DNA of 64,000 bases from Allolobophora icterica (GCA_963556255.1 OY744606.1:78360141-78424140); one strand, 5' to 3'. Positions 11,193 to 22,485 are shown, counted from the stretch's first letter. Notes: a model not told the origin generated them from the sequence alone. Translations and numbers: made by a program.

Positions 11193-12390
11193 CTACTATT
11201 TGACCTTTTTATTTTCTTTTACTATTACAAATAAAACTCGGCGTTACGACATGGTAAAGAGATGGTTCTTCTTTACCGCAGGTTGTTGACGGGCATGCGC
11301 TTTGAGGATATGCGATTACTTCCGGTCACGTGATAACGGTCGTCTTCGGCGTCCGCCATTAAGTCCGGATTGATGGTTTTCGCATCCTGCTCTCGTTGTC
11401 ACGTGGTTTCCTTCCCAGCTGATGGATCTAGATTGCGACAATGCGCTTCCGAGGTCACAGGGTGAAAGGTCAAGGTTGTCAAATGCAGTACAATTATCCG
11501 TTGACAGATGGCGTCTTCGGATCGATCCAACTTCCGGAGGAAGTCCTACCTCGCTGCCGAACGCCATTCAAAGTCCAGTCAAAAAGATTGGGTGTATCGC
11601 ACCGAGTGCAGTATGTTAGTAACTTTTAAAGCGCAGGTGTTTCACACACAGAGCGCTTTATAAGCCGTGATAAAGTCGATATTTAGAAGGTCAGTCCAAG
11701 CAGGTAAGTCTTGAGGTTACATAGAAAACAACGCAAGACAGTTAGCATGTGGGATTCGGTACCCGATTGGTTAGACCGCTCTCTTTAGACCTTGAAAACT
11801 GTGACCTAGTATGCTATATATAAATGTGATACGGTAAATATAACGGTTCTTTTAAACAAAAAGCACATTAAAATAACGCAATAAAAAATTGACATTGAAA
11901 ATCGGATCATAGACATTGAAGTCAGTATTACACTGCTTCAGTCATTGCCTTCTACATAGTGTCAGTGTATTGAAGCAATGCCTCAGCGCCTAAATACTGT
12001 GCTGAGAATGGTAGTGAATGTTGTAAATTGCTTGTAAAAGTTTTGGTGCATTTATTAAAAGATAAAAAAAATACAACCAGCTGCTTTAAGACTGGTTTTC
12101 GGCAAAGCTAAAGCAACTTACATTTCGCCATTACAAAATGAGTGTGGTGAAAAGTCTCTTCATCTTCGTCCCCTGAACACTTCGCTCACATTTCGGACGT
12201 AAAAACCCTTGGTGCTAATTTATCTGTCATTCATAACTTAGTTGCTTGAGCGAAATTTCACGGAGTTTAACTAAACTCGATTGGCAACGTTTAAAAGGTG
12301 TCTAAAGGGCGCTCCCTTTAGACACCATTTAAACGTTATTAATCGATGCTATGTAAGATTAGGTTTTGACGGCGAACTTGTTGCGTTGAA
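11193..12390. other. unassigned sequence with repeat fragments
   Basis: Contains an inverted L2-type tail piece near 11622-11665, a truncated tRNA-like SINE head at 11748-11800 (GATTCGGTACCCGATTGG), and an almost perfect 24-bp-arm hairpin of two head-to-head DR-1 cores at 12286-12337 (AACGTTTAAAAGGTGTCT against its complement, one mismatch). The segment 11280-11600 has GC-rich, CpG-containing, unique-looking sequence but no credible exon. Confidence 0.45.
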
Positions 12391-12394
12391 TAAT

Positions 12395-13260
12395 TTGTGA
12401 AAACTATGCAGGACCACGTTATTATTCTACCTCTATTACGAAGCAAAATTGGTTATTTAAGCGAACTGAAGAATTCTCTTCTTCAACACCAAAGTCATTC
12501 CAGTAAACAGTTCAACCTCAAACAGCCCTCTGGTTAAATAAAACTATTATAGTAGACCTTTCATTAAAAAAGCAAATAAGTAAACTGAGAGATTCGACTA
12601 TTTTATGAAATCCTTGTCACTGGAATTATTAAAAAATATAATGATCATGAATAATTATATCTAATAGTAGGCCTACAGATGGTTCAGAATTTTGAAAATA
12701 GTTTCATCGACGTTCATCGACATTTCGAATACCATCCTTATAGATCCATCAAACGTTAAGAATTGCTGACGACTCCTAGTTTTATTCTACTGAATTAACA
12801 GCTTTAGTTGAACCTCTTAAATGGGTGTTAGAAAATGAAATCTATTCACAAAATTAATAGATTCGTAATATTTACAGATTATTAAAGTGTAACTACTTTC
12901 AAAAAGAACACAGATTTGACTCCAGGCCCAACCTTTTCTTAGATGATAATAATAAATTAAAGCATTGTGACATTATAATAGCTTGGATTCGGAGCCATAT
13001 ATAGGCTGTCTGACATTATAAGCTATTTCTAGAGCATATTCGCCCTAGCCATATCTTATATAAATTCTAGTAATTATTTGGAATTGAATGAAATATAGTT
13101 TTTACTTAAAATTATATTATTAACAAATGCAAAAAGAATATAACACTGAATGCATATGGGATTTCTAAGGGAGTATACAACTCCTTGTCTCCACACACAT
13201 TAAATACACTGACTCGCCTAGAAAGCCAGAAATTCAAATCCGTAGGCCATGAACTGACCA
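12395..13260 (+). pseudogene. decayed I/Nimb-type LINE ORF2 C-terminus (RNase H)
   Basis: Read with frameshifts and stops, the plus strand is collinear with the last part of the LINE ORF2 at 35113-37115: TKQNWLFKRTEEF, LWLNKTIIVDLSLKK near 12535, TDGSEF near 12675, YSTELTALVEPLKWVLENE near 12790-12840, FVIFTD near 12865, IIIAWIRSHI near 12976, SNYLELNEI near 13070 and PRKPEIQI near 13225. These blocks cover the spacer after RT and the RNase H domain (first catalytic Asp in TDGS, Glu in TEL, third Asp in FTD). Many stops show that it is dead. It is 5'-truncated and on the opposite strand from the better copy, with several dozen substitutions, so it is an older insertion of the same or a sister family. 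Confidence 0.8.
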
Positions 13261-13424
13261 GATCCGATCTTGGTTGAAACATAAAGGTATAAGTTACAGG
13301 ATCAGCGCTCTGACCAATCGGCTACCATGTTCCACAATCGCAGAAATCCCAAACAAATACTTTTTTGTTGAATGGCAGGGAATGCAGCTCTTGAGCCTAA
13401 ATCAACATAAAACCTTTCTGCTTA

Positions 13425-13658
13425 ACTTTATTTATTTATTCCGGATATTTCTATAGCGCCTCTCGAAGTCAACTACTACTCAGAGACGCTCCCGACTACA
13501 GCATTTGATACTGTGTCGGAATTTTCACGGCGAAGCGCCACGAGCAATTGCGAGTGAAGGACTTGCCCAAGGTCCGTACGCAGCGGCTAGAGTGGGATTC
13601 GAACCTGCAACCCTCCGGTCACAAAACGCCGAACTTACCACTGAGCCACCACGCCCCA
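13425..13658 (-). repeat. chimeric SINE: tRNA head, central domain, L2 tail
   Basis: On the minus strand the head GGCTCAGTGGTAAGTTCGGC with B box GGTTCGAATCCC is followed by a central domain CTTGGGCAAGTCCTTCACTC and CAATTGCTC. The 3' part GGAGCGTCTCTGAGTAG... GAGGCGCTATAGAAAT matches the last 40 bp of the L2 LINE at 1870-1915, and an AAAT tail follows. The shared tail implies mobilisation by the L2 machinery. It lacks a proper tRNA acceptor stem, so it is not called a tRNA gene. Confidence 0.8.
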
Positions 13659-13835
13659 GCATAGACGTTATATTGTAGGCGCCCCAATGCCACTCCGTTT
13701 TCAAGACCTAAGTTAAGAATCGGTACGATTTCATGTTGATATCATTAGTTATTACTCTAGTTTGCAAGTATAATTCTCTGTCTTTGGAGTAAACATGGCA
13801 CCTCTCCACAATTGGGCGCTTACCATTTTTTCACA

Positions 13836-13845
13836 TATATATATT

Positions 13846-13912
<67 letters not shown>

Positions 13913-13929
13913 ACCCACACATATATATT
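13836..13929. repeat. (TA)n microsatellite
   Basis: Long alternating AT tract. Confidence 0.95.
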
Positions 13930-14080
13930 ATATATAGACTATACATTATGATAAAGTCTTAAGCGCACAATTCGATATACATTTTATAATTTATACATAT
14001 TACTTAACTTACGTAAGATTAGCAAGGGTATACGGTAACTAACTTGAAATAAGGTAAGGCTAGGTACAGTCACTATTGGT

Positions 14081-14300
14081 CATTCATATATAATATATAT
14101 ATATATATATAATATATATCTATATATATATACATATTTATACAAAGGACTGCAGACTGTTGAATTGAATTTGATGGTAATGGACTGGAATATATACTGC
14201 CTATGCATGTATATATATATATTATATATACACACTCTAATATATATATATTATAGTATATATATATATATATATTATAGTGTATATATATATTACGGAT
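14081..14300. repeat. interrupted (TA)n tracts
   Basis: Several short TATATA runs separated by unique bases; the open frame on the minus strand is a repeat artefact. Confidence 0.9.
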
Positions 14301-14435
14301 AGTGTGCATGCGTGTTTTATATGTGGCAGTATAGGAAGCGTTCATCCGGTGCAATTGGATTTGTGCTTTTGATCAGTTGATTTAAAAGCGTCGGAATTAA
14401 ATAGGCGACAAATTACACGAATTGGAAGGTTATTT

Positions 14436-14530
14436 ATTGCATCCTGTGGCATTGTATTGTGTTTGTTTTGCATTATATTGTATTCTATTGCATTGTACTT
14501 ATTGTATTCTATCGTACTGCATTGTTTTTA
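14436..14530 (+). repeat. degenerate (TATTG)n, possible SINE-A tail remnant
   Basis: TGTATTGTG... GCATTGTAC units resemble the tail of the SINE-A copies at 7164 and 46270. Confidence 0.55.
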
Positions 14531-14704
14531 GGGGAATATATTTTACTGCGCCGTTGGGTAGCTCTAGACAATTGATCACCTGTAGGGTGAATATATGATT
14601 AAGGTAATTAAGGTATACTATAGGGTAATCAAATGTAATATAAGGTAAGGTTAGTTGTGGTAAAGTATGGACTGTATATTCAGGTAATAATTGGCCATTA
14701 ATGA

Positions 14705-15000
14705 TTGTGTTTTGGACTGTCTGTGGAGAGGTCAGGAGTTATAATCCCCGTCAAGGCAGAAATTTGTTTTGAGCACGCGACTCCTCTATACTCCCCTAAC
14801 CTACCCAGTTAAAATGAGTATACTGACTGTACAATAGTAGGAAGATCAAACGGTGACGGAGAAAACTGGCCACTCATCGTCATATGCCGAGGCTAGGAAA
14901 CTTGAAGTCGCTAACATTTTGTACCTATGGTTCCCCTTCGGGTTTAGCTTAAGGTCTCTCCTTCTCCTTCTTCTTTTCAGAATGTGCTGCTATCGACCTC
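14705..15000 (+). repeat. tRNA-derived SINE (family B), degenerate
   Basis: GGACTGTC, then GTCAGGAGTTATAATCCCCG, CAAGGCAGAAATTTG, a degenerate AAAATGAGTATACTGACTGTA and GGAAACTTGAAGTCG correspond to the better copies at 24583 and 33158. Confidence 0.6.
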
Positions 15001-16590
15001 AGAGTTATGGAGTTGAACGGTCTTTTGGCTTAAGCGCCAACCTGACGTTAACAATCGGGCCAAAAACTAGACACCCTTTCCTTACTGAGATCGATTCTCC
15101 AGTTCATCCCAGCACAACAATCCTCAAATCTCTTAGCCCCAAATAACTGTTCGTAGACCTCGATATAATTATTATTATTCCAAATATTTTTAAAGCGCGC
15201 AAAGTCATACAGAAATGCGAATCTGAGGCGCGGTTAGTCAGACGCCAGGCGAGGAGCTGTTAGATATCCATATGTTTGAAAGGCAATGAGAAATAGTGGC
15301 TTTTAAGGCTATAGCACTAGTGTATTGTATCTTCTGTATTGTATTTTTTGATGTTATAGCATTCAGCTCAACAAAAGGCGAATGCGTAAATAATAGAGCT
15401 CATTTTCTACCCATACGTTGCATGTATTAGCCGCTGAAAGTAAATACCAAACATGATAATCTGAAATAAATAAAGTTATTATATAAACATGAGCAATAAA
15501 TATGAAATACAAGGAATCGTTCTATAGTTAAGATAATTTACTACATGTTTAATTAGCAACATAAACTCTTCTTCGTCTTCAGGATTGTTTGGTGAATCGT
15601 GGACCAATTTAAAGCGCGACAAACGTTCTCTTCCCCAACACTCTGCTAATATTTCATGTCAAACGTATTTTGTTTTTGTCGACATTTTTGGGACCATTTA
15701 ACGGAGAATGATGATAAAGTACTTTGCTAAATGCCCTTGACGTATAGATCAATTTCTGGCATCGTTAGCTGATTCTGTATATATAGGAGTGCTCGTCACT
15801 GCGCTTTGGCGCAAGAGATAGCCAATTTGTGAACGAATTATCATTCCTATAGATAATTTAGAGGGCTGTACCTTGGGCTAGCACTTTCCATACAAATGGA
15901 GACGCTAAACGGTGTGGCACCCATTCAAACGACAGCCGCGGTTAAGGATGTCAACGGAGAAATTTGTTGAAAACTGAACAGGGTCTAGATATCATGGTTG
16001 CATTTGACAAGCGTTTGGTCTACATAAACAGGGCGTTAAGTTTAGTTCTGTCTGTCATCATTTATACTTCATAAAAATATTTACAATTTTTCGTTATCGA
16101 TAAAATACGACATTTGCGTGTTGGAAAATGTTGTTCAACATTGCGCACGGAATAATTATGTGCAAGTTTGGCTCAATGTTTTGAAATTTTGATCATGTTT
16201 TTGGTCAGATAGTATTTCATGCCATACTGGTTGAGTGTCGCAGTATGTTGTGTGCTTTTTATAGAAGGTACGTGCAATAATTTGCCATCATAGCCTACCT
16301 ACCATATCTGCTTTTCGTTTACTGGTCCAAGACATTTGGAATTAACTACCGAGGTCTGTGCGATCTGCTATAGTTCCATAATGTCACTCAGGTCTGAAAC
16401 TAGAGACTCGTCAATTTCAACTATAACTTTTACCCATCGTATAGCTGACTTCTTGTTTCCTGATCTATTGAGTTTTGACCTGGCTTCTCTGTCGCTGGAC
16501 GCACTGCTTGAAACAGTTTTTCCGGCCTTCTGAAGAATGCGCCATCACTAGAGAGAGTACACCGAGCCACCGCCGCTAAGCCCTCAAAAT
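15000..16590. other. unassigned intergenic sequence
   Basis: No supported gene. A weak L2-type tail occurs near 15178-15240 (AAATATTTTTAAAGCGCGC) and TATTG-like units near 15325-15350. The remainder is AT-rich and unique-looking. Confidence 0.4.
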
Positions 16591-16593
16591 CGA

Positions 16594-16855
16594 AGCCAGA
16601 TTGACTAATCGAATGATTAGTCAATCTGGCTGATTAGGTTGACTGAATGATTGACTGATTGTTTAACTCATTATATTGACTGATTGATTGACTGAATTAC
16701 ATTGATTAACTGACTGACTGGTTAATTTGACTGATCTACTGATTGACTGATTGATTGACTCATTACTGATTGAGTGACTGATTGACTGATTGATTGACTG
16801 ACTGACTGATTGGCTGATTGATTGACTGATTGATTGACTGACTAATTGACTGTCA
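16594..16855. repeat. perfect hairpin followed by (TGAC/TGAT)n repeats
   Basis: A perfect 17-bp inverted repeat (AGCCAGATTGACTAATC, arms 16594-16610 and 16615-16631, 4-bp loop) leads into degenerate TGAC/TGAT tetranucleotide repeats. Confidence 0.85.
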
Positions 16856-16939
16856 TCGCAGTGTTACACATATCATAACTGATGTGATATCATTTGAGAA
16901 AAATATTACGAAGATCATGAAACTTTAAAAATCGCTTAC

Positions 16940-17124
16940 TTCCTTGGAGACAGAATCAGATCTCCGAAGATGTTGTTCGACTTAGCAACGACGCTGTTCA
17001 CTTGTCCCAGACTCGCATCGCAGCTCGACCGTCGATCGCTAAAACCATCTCCAGACAACTCCAGCTGCGATGACAATGATGACAACGACGAAGTTGACGA
17101 CGACGATGATGATGAAGCTGACAT
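16940..17124 (-). CDS. possible first coding exon of an unrecognised host gene
   Basis: On the minus strand an ATG (17124-17122) opens a 62-codon frame: a serine-rich N-terminus (MSASSSSSSSTSSLSSLSSQ) followed by less repetitive sequence (SDRRSSCDASLGQVNSVVAK, then NNIFGDLILSPRK). A splice donor GTAAGC at 16939-16934 would end the exon just before the in-frame stop. Immediately upstream of the ATG are a CRE-like TTACGTCA overlapping it, CACATCCGG (ETS-like) at 17142-17150, and TGATGTCA at 17151-17158, a promoter-like arrangement. I do not recognise the protein family, and I found no further exons. The serine run is partly due to GATGAC-type repeats, so a chance frame is possible. Confidence 0.35.
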
Positions 17125-17204
17125 GACGTAAGTTAGTCACTCACATCCGGTGATGTCATATTTTGTCGTTTTGAATAAAAATCTTCAGTTTCTCGTAACC
17201 CGAC

Positions 17205-17425
17205 GTGTGTTACTGCAACACGAGGTATGTATGTGCAACGCGAAGTGTGTTATTGCAACACGGAGTATACTGGTGCAACATGAAGTGTGCTAATGCAACA
17301 CGGAGAATGTTAGCGAAACACGGAGTTTGTCAGTGCAACACGGAGTGTGTCAATGCAACATGGAATGCGTCAATGCAACACGGAGTCTGTTATTACAACA
17401 CAAATTGTGTCAACACGAACAATAT
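17205..17425 (+). repeat. about 21-22-bp minisatellite
   Basis: Roughly ten degenerate units around TGCAACACGGAGTNTGTNAA. It produces spurious Cys/Asn-rich frames. Confidence 0.85.
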
Positions 17426-18110
17426 CAGTACAACAATGAACAAGGAGCGTGTCTATACAACAAGGAACATGTTATTGCAACAGCAACATTGTTGTCACCA
17501 AGAGACCCTCCGTTCAGCTGCGCCACTGTCTCCTGTGTCTTCGGTAATTACATCCGCGAATCCGAGCACTGCTCTGTTGATGCAACTGCTCGTCTGTTGC
17601 TGAAGCCGAACGAAGAGGTTACAATCCTCGATGCCTGTCTCGGTGCGTGTGCGTGCGTGTGCCAGGACGCAGCTGCTGCAACTGGAAGAGAGAGGGAGAA
17701 GTGGTGGTTGGTGGTCGCATCTTTGTGGCTGACACGCGCCGTATACAGCAATTGACTCGATGCTTCGGCAAATGGGAAGAGATGGACGCGGGTTTGGTTA
17801 CATGGATGGAACAGCAGGGAACAGGACTGGCAAGGGGAGAAGGAGAGACACAGAGGTGGACAGAGACAAAATCAGAGACAGTTGGAAAGACAGAGGCATT
17901 GACAGGGACAGACAAATAGTGAGAGACGAGATACAGACAGAGGCAAAGGATGTGACTTAGAGATTAAGCTCATAGTTTTTTTTATTGCAGATGCGAAATA
18001 TGCAGAAAGGCATTGAGTGGCTGAGTGAGTTAGTGAGCGCGAGAAGGCGTGAGTAGCTGGGTGAATGGGTGTGTGAGTGAGATACTTAGTGAAGAAGTGG
18101 TGGGATGAAT
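17426..18110. other. unassigned sequence
   Basis: No supported gene. The part at 17500-17770 is unique-looking and GC-balanced; 17770-17960 is purine-biased (GACAGAG-like). Confidence 0.4.
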
Positions 18111-18112
18111 GG

Positions 18113-18980
18113 GTGTGTGAGTGAGCGAGTAACTGACAGGGTGTGTGTGAGCGAGTAACTGACAGGGTGTGTGTGAGCGAGTAACTGACAGGGTGTGAGT
18201 GAGCGAGTAACTGACAGGGTGTGTGTGAGCGAGTAACTGACAGGGTGTGTGTGAGCGAGTAACTGACAGGTTGTGAGTGAGCGAGTAACTGACAGGGTGT
18301 GTGTGAGCGAGTAACTGACAGGGTGTGAGTGAGCGAGTAACTGACAGGGTGTGTGTGAGCGAGTAACTGACAGGGTGTGTGTGAGCGAGTAACTGACAGG
18401 TTGTGAGTGAGCGAGTAACTGACAGGGTGTGTGAGCGAGTAACTGACAGGGTGTGAGTGAGCGAGTAACTGACAGGTTGTGAGTGAGCGAGTAACTGACA
18501 GGGTGTGTGTGAGCGAGTAACTGACAGGGTGTGAGTGAGCGAGTAACTGACAGGGTGTGTGAGCGAGTAACTGACAGGGTATGAGTGAGCGAGTAACTGA
18601 CAGGTTGTGAGTGAGCGAGTAACTGACAGGGTGTGTGAGCGAGTAACTGACAGGGTGTGAGTAACTGACAGGGTGTGAGTGAGCGAGTAACTGACAGGGT
18701 GTGTGTGAGCGAGTAACTGACAGGGTGTGTGTGAGCGAGTAACTGACAGGTTGTGAGTGAGCGAGTAACTGACAGGGTGTGAGTGAGCGAGTAACTGACA
18801 GGGTGTGTGTGAGCGAGTAACTGACAGGGTGTGAGTGAGCGAGTAACTGACAGGTTGTGAGTGAGCGAGTAACTGACAGGGTGTGTGAGCGAGTAACTGA
18901 CAGGGTGTGAGTGAGCGAGTAACTGACAGGGTGTGAGTGAGCGAGTTACTGACAGGGTGTGTGTGAGCGAGTAACTGACA
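18113..18980 (+). repeat. 22-26-bp minisatellite, about 34 units
   Basis: GAGCGAGTAACTGACAGG plus a variable GTGTGTGT/GTGTGAGT/TTGTGAGT spacer repeats about 34 times. Unit lengths differ by multiples of two because the GT spacer varies. Because units of 22, 24 and 26 bp shift frame, long open frames exist in more than one minus-strand phase (SVTRSLTPCQLLAH-like). They are repeat artefacts, not genes. Confidence 0.95.
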
Positions 18981-19369
18981 AGTACTGCCACAAAGCAGAG
19001 AAGGTGGGAGACAGAAACACGTACAAAGCCAGAGACACATATAGAGAAAAACAGAGGAACAAACTAGGAGAAAAACATACAGACATGGAAACGGGCGAGA
19101 AGAGAAGCCAGACAGACATCGAACCAGACAGCGGGCAATAGAAGCAGACAAAGAGAACGACAAGCAGAAAAAGGGCATTAGCGGTAGGGGAGAGGGTGAG
19201 GCTGTCCAGTGGGGTGGTCAGTAGGAGGTCGTGTTCGTGTCCACTTGGTCAATCATTCGATCAATTACGTTGGATGTTGCTTTCATCCTGTCCATTGAAT
19301 GACCAACTGACCAGAAGCGTCTTAACGAGACTGGTCTGCAAAGATACAACGGGAAGGGGAGAGAGCAAT

Positions 19370-19790
19370 CCAAAGGAACAGGAAGAGGAGGGAGAGAAAG
19401 AGGAAGCGAATGAGACAGAACAAGAGGAAAAAGAGGGAAAACAAGAAGAGAAGAAGAACAGGAGGAAGAACAGGAAGAGAAAAGAAAGAATTAGACGAAG
19501 AAGAAAAAGATTAAGATGATGAATATGAAGAAATAGACGACGATGAGAATGAAGAGGAAGAAAAAGAAGAGGAGAGCAGGAGGAAGAAGAAAAGGAGGAA
19601 GATGAGGAGGAGGAGGAAAAATACTAGAAGGCGAGGACAAGGAAGAGGCAGAGGAACTGAAAGACGAAAAGGGAGAGAAAGCGGAAGAAATATAGGACTA
19701 TAGGAAAAAGAATAGGAAGAAAGAAAGTAAAAGAAAGAATAGGCAGAGGAAAAGTAATAGAGAAGAAAGAGAAGAGTTAGAAAAATAAAA
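19370..19790 (+). repeat. purine-rich (A/G) strand-asymmetric tract
   Basis: About 420 bp of nearly pure A+G on the plus strand (GAAGAGGAGG, AAGAAAGAA) with no exact unit. Such tracts can form triplex structures; coding frames across it are low-complexity Glu/Lys/Arg artefacts. Confidence 0.85.
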
Positions 19791-19837
19791 ACGAGCTTAA
19801 ACCTGAGACGGTTGCAAAGAGTCGTGGACATGGCGAC

Positions 19838-20037
19838 CAGGGGCGTAACTTTGGTCTAAAAAGTGGGGGGTACCAATTTCTTGCATACACGAAACAAGGC
19901 TGAGGCTGCGATCTCTGGGAAGGCACAATAATAAAATATTCATTGGCATTGTTCAAAAAGTGGGGGGTAAGGTACCCCCCAGTCCAAAAAGTGGGGGGTA
20001 CGGGTACCCCACGTACCCCCCACAAATTACGCCTATG
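19838..20037. mobile_element. hAT-type MITE, 200 bp
   Basis: The ends CAGGGGCGTAACTTTG and CAAATTACGCCTATG are imperfect inverted repeats. The flanking 8-mers ATGGCGAC (19830-19837) and ATGGTGAC (20038-20045) agree at 7 of 8. The interior repeats the phrase AAAGTGGGGGGTA three times. It has no coding capacity. Confidence 0.7.
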
Positions 20038-20231
20038 ATGGTGACTCTCAGGAGTGAAATACAAAACGAATGAGTACTGTGAGTTTTGAGCTCAATTAGT
20101 AAGATTTACCGTGTTAATGCGCACGACGAACATCAATGTGGCCAGTAAAAGAGGTATTTGTTTTGTACAGTTGACCATCGCCAGTGGGAATTACTTCAAA
20201 GGGTGCATTTAAAATGACATAGAAGAAGAAG

Positions 20232-20412
20232 AGGCTAGGCCTGAGGCAGGCATGGATATAGCCAGTGTACTCATTGTAGTTGAGTTGGCTAGGGGGCGCA
20301 GGTGCATGGAGCAGAAATCTCGAATCAAATTTCTGCATGGGCGTGGAGTTGAACCCCCCGACATCTCGATCGACAGTCCTGCATGCTAACCACTGCACGA
20401 TCGAGCCCATGG
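20232..20412 (-). repeat. tRNA-derived SINE (family B), 5' part
   Basis: Minus strand: CGTGCAGTGGTTAGCATGCAG, B-box-like GGTTCAACTCC, then GCAGAAATTTGATTCGAG, GGAGCAGAAATC-type body, CTAGCCAACTCAACTACAAT and GAGTACACTGGC. It matches the copies at 24583 and 33158 and stops before their pyrimidine-rich part. Confidence 0.7.
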
Positions 20413-20623
20413 AATTCTACGTTATTTAGATCTTCGTGCGTGGGATCCTCAACCATGTTACATGTCGAGATTCGGTTGGTGGAGCAGGTGCTGTTACTGA
20501 TGATACTCGGAATTCCAATATAATCTCACGAGCTCTGAGGAATCTAGCATCGGCTGCCTAACAACTGAACTTAATAGACCATAGCATTAACTCAGCTTTA
20601 ACATAAACTGCAATCTTACATGC

Positions 20624-20625
20624 AA

Positions 20626-20666
<41 letters not shown>

Positions 20667-20930
20667 CATAAATACATACATGTATAATTGTATATACATA
20701 CATTTATATATACGTACATGTACACAAATAAATGCAAACCTATATATATATACAGACTTGTTTTGTATATACATACATACATGTATGTACATACTTATAA
20801 ATATATGCATATATATACACACATACACATATATGCAAACATACATATCTATACATACAAATATATACTTAGACCCCTATACATATATACATGCATAAAC
20901 ATAGCCTGCATATATATACATTGACGCATA
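20624..20930 (+). repeat. (TA)n and TACA-rich tract
   Basis: Pure TATA at 20629-20664, then degenerate ATACATA-type repeats to about 20925; frames here are artefacts. Confidence 0.9.
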
Positions 20931-20939
20931 AATGATAGT

Positions 20940-21017
20940 AAATAAATGCGTAACAATAAAATGCATAACAATAAAATGCATAACAATAAAATGCATAACA
21001 ATAAAATGCGTAACAAT
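20940..21017 (+). repeat. 15-bp tandem repeat
   Basis: GCATAACAATAAAAT repeated about five times with a GCGTAA variant at both ends. Confidence 0.9.
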
Positions 21018-21195
21018 AGGCTTGTCGTCATTTTTATGCGTTGCTTCTTTTGATCTTACGTTACACGCAACTGCTTCATGGCGACTCAAATCGCTTCCGG
21101 CTGACTAAGGGGTCATCGAGTGCGCAAGGAAAAGTAGCAATCTCTCGGGATGGTAAGCCAGAAGCTGTTGTGGTTTTCCAACAGACTCAATGATA

Positions 21196-21500
21196 GAAAG
21201 AAAGAAAGAAAGAAAGAAAGGATGAATGTTCTTCTTCCTCGTCTTGTTCTTTATGCTTCTTTTCGTGTACCTCGTTCTCTTTTTCTACTTACTGCTTCCC
21301 TTTCTCTTTGTTTTCCTTTCCCTTTTCTTTTCGTTTTCCTTTTCTCCCTTACTCTGTTCCTTTTCCTCTTGTTCTTCTTTTTCGCTTCCTCCTCCTTCCT
21401 CCTCCCCTCTATCTTCTTTTCCCTCTTTATCTTATTCTTCACTTGATATCTTTGGACAGCCCCGTACTTGACGCAGCGCTCGTGAATAAACTGGCAGCAT
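21196..21500 (+). repeat. (AAAG)n, pyrimidine tract and SINE-B 3' end
   Basis: AAAGAAAG units are followed by about 230 bp of C/T-rich sequence, then CTTATTCTTCACTTGATATC, TTTGGACAGCCCCGTACTTG and ACGCAGCGCTCGTGAATAAA. The last segment matches the region after the pyrimidine tract of the SINE-B copies at 25100-25160 and 32800-32850. Confidence 0.6.
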
Positions 21501-22130
21501 TTAAGTAGGGCATAACCGGGTAGACATTTTCTACCGAGTACCAAATCCGAGTATTTGGATGTACTATTTGCCGGATCCGGTACCAACCGAGTAGCCTACC
21601 ATTTGTTCCATATGCGAAGCTTCTCATTATAACAAATAATCGAAATACATTTTTGTACATGTAATAACTGACTAATACATTTTCAATTTTAGATATAAAC
21701 AATCAATGAAATGGACTTATTTTTTGTTCTATTCTTCTTCAAAATGAATATGCTAGATGAAGCTCAGAGCTGATATTATGAGCATATATCTGGCATGTGG
21801 GGCAGACAAGCAACTATTTTTAAGTAGCGCCTTAGCAATTTCCTAGTTTACGATTACGATTACGATTACGATTACTATTACCTTCCATCTTCCCAGCAAT
21901 CATTGTTGCATTAGTTCTGCCTGGCCATTAATACGAACATTCCTCAGAAGGCGAATGATGTTTTGCAAAGCGTATCGGATTTCATCTAATATTCTGAGGG
22001 ACGAAAAGCTCAGCGTTTTGATGATGAACGTGTCCAAAATTTGTTCTTGGAAGTCTGGATATCCTCTTACAAAACGATAAAACGACGGGAATGAGGCAAA
22101 AACCGGCCGCATGTTTTCTTAGCTCTACAA
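21501..22130. other. unassigned sequence
   Basis: Includes a (CGATTA)n hexamer at 21850-21876 and repeated GAGTACCAAATCCGAGTA-type words near 21535-21595; no supported gene. Confidence 0.4.
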
Positions 22131-22485
22131 CAGTGGTTCACAACCCTTTCAAGAGCACGGAACCCTTACAAAATGGTCATCGGCACCTCTAGCCTTCATC
22201 TACTTTTCTTTAAGTTAGCTCTTTTTAAAATGACGAGCAACATTTCCTTTATATACAACCGCAGTATTGCAGCAATTTCTAAGGTACTTTAAGTTGAAAA
22301 ATATAATTACAGGCCTGTGTAAGCTGTAATATTAATTAATTGTTTACATATTTTGAGAGACAAACCAGCACAAGTTTTATATTTTTGCCATTCTGCTATC
22401 CAACTGTGGCAGCTCTTGGGCTGCTCAAAAGTTTAGCAGGTTTACGGCTCAACGGGTTCCACAGCACCCAGGTTGGGAAGCACTG
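22131..22485. mobile_element. hAT-type MITE, 355 bp
   Basis: The termini CAGTGGTTCACAACCC and GGTTGGGAAGCACTG are imperfect inverted repeats of the widespread hAT type. The target duplication is CTCTACAA (22123-22130) / CTCTACAG (22486-22493), 7 of 8. Inside, TGGCAGCTCTTGGGCTGC and GGTTCCACAGCACCC echo the termini. Non-coding. Confidence 0.75.

Noticed and set aside
18030..19178. 382- and 301-codon frames on the minus strand
   Set aside because: They are translations of a 22-26-bp minisatellite, open in more than one phase, with no non-repetitive domain.
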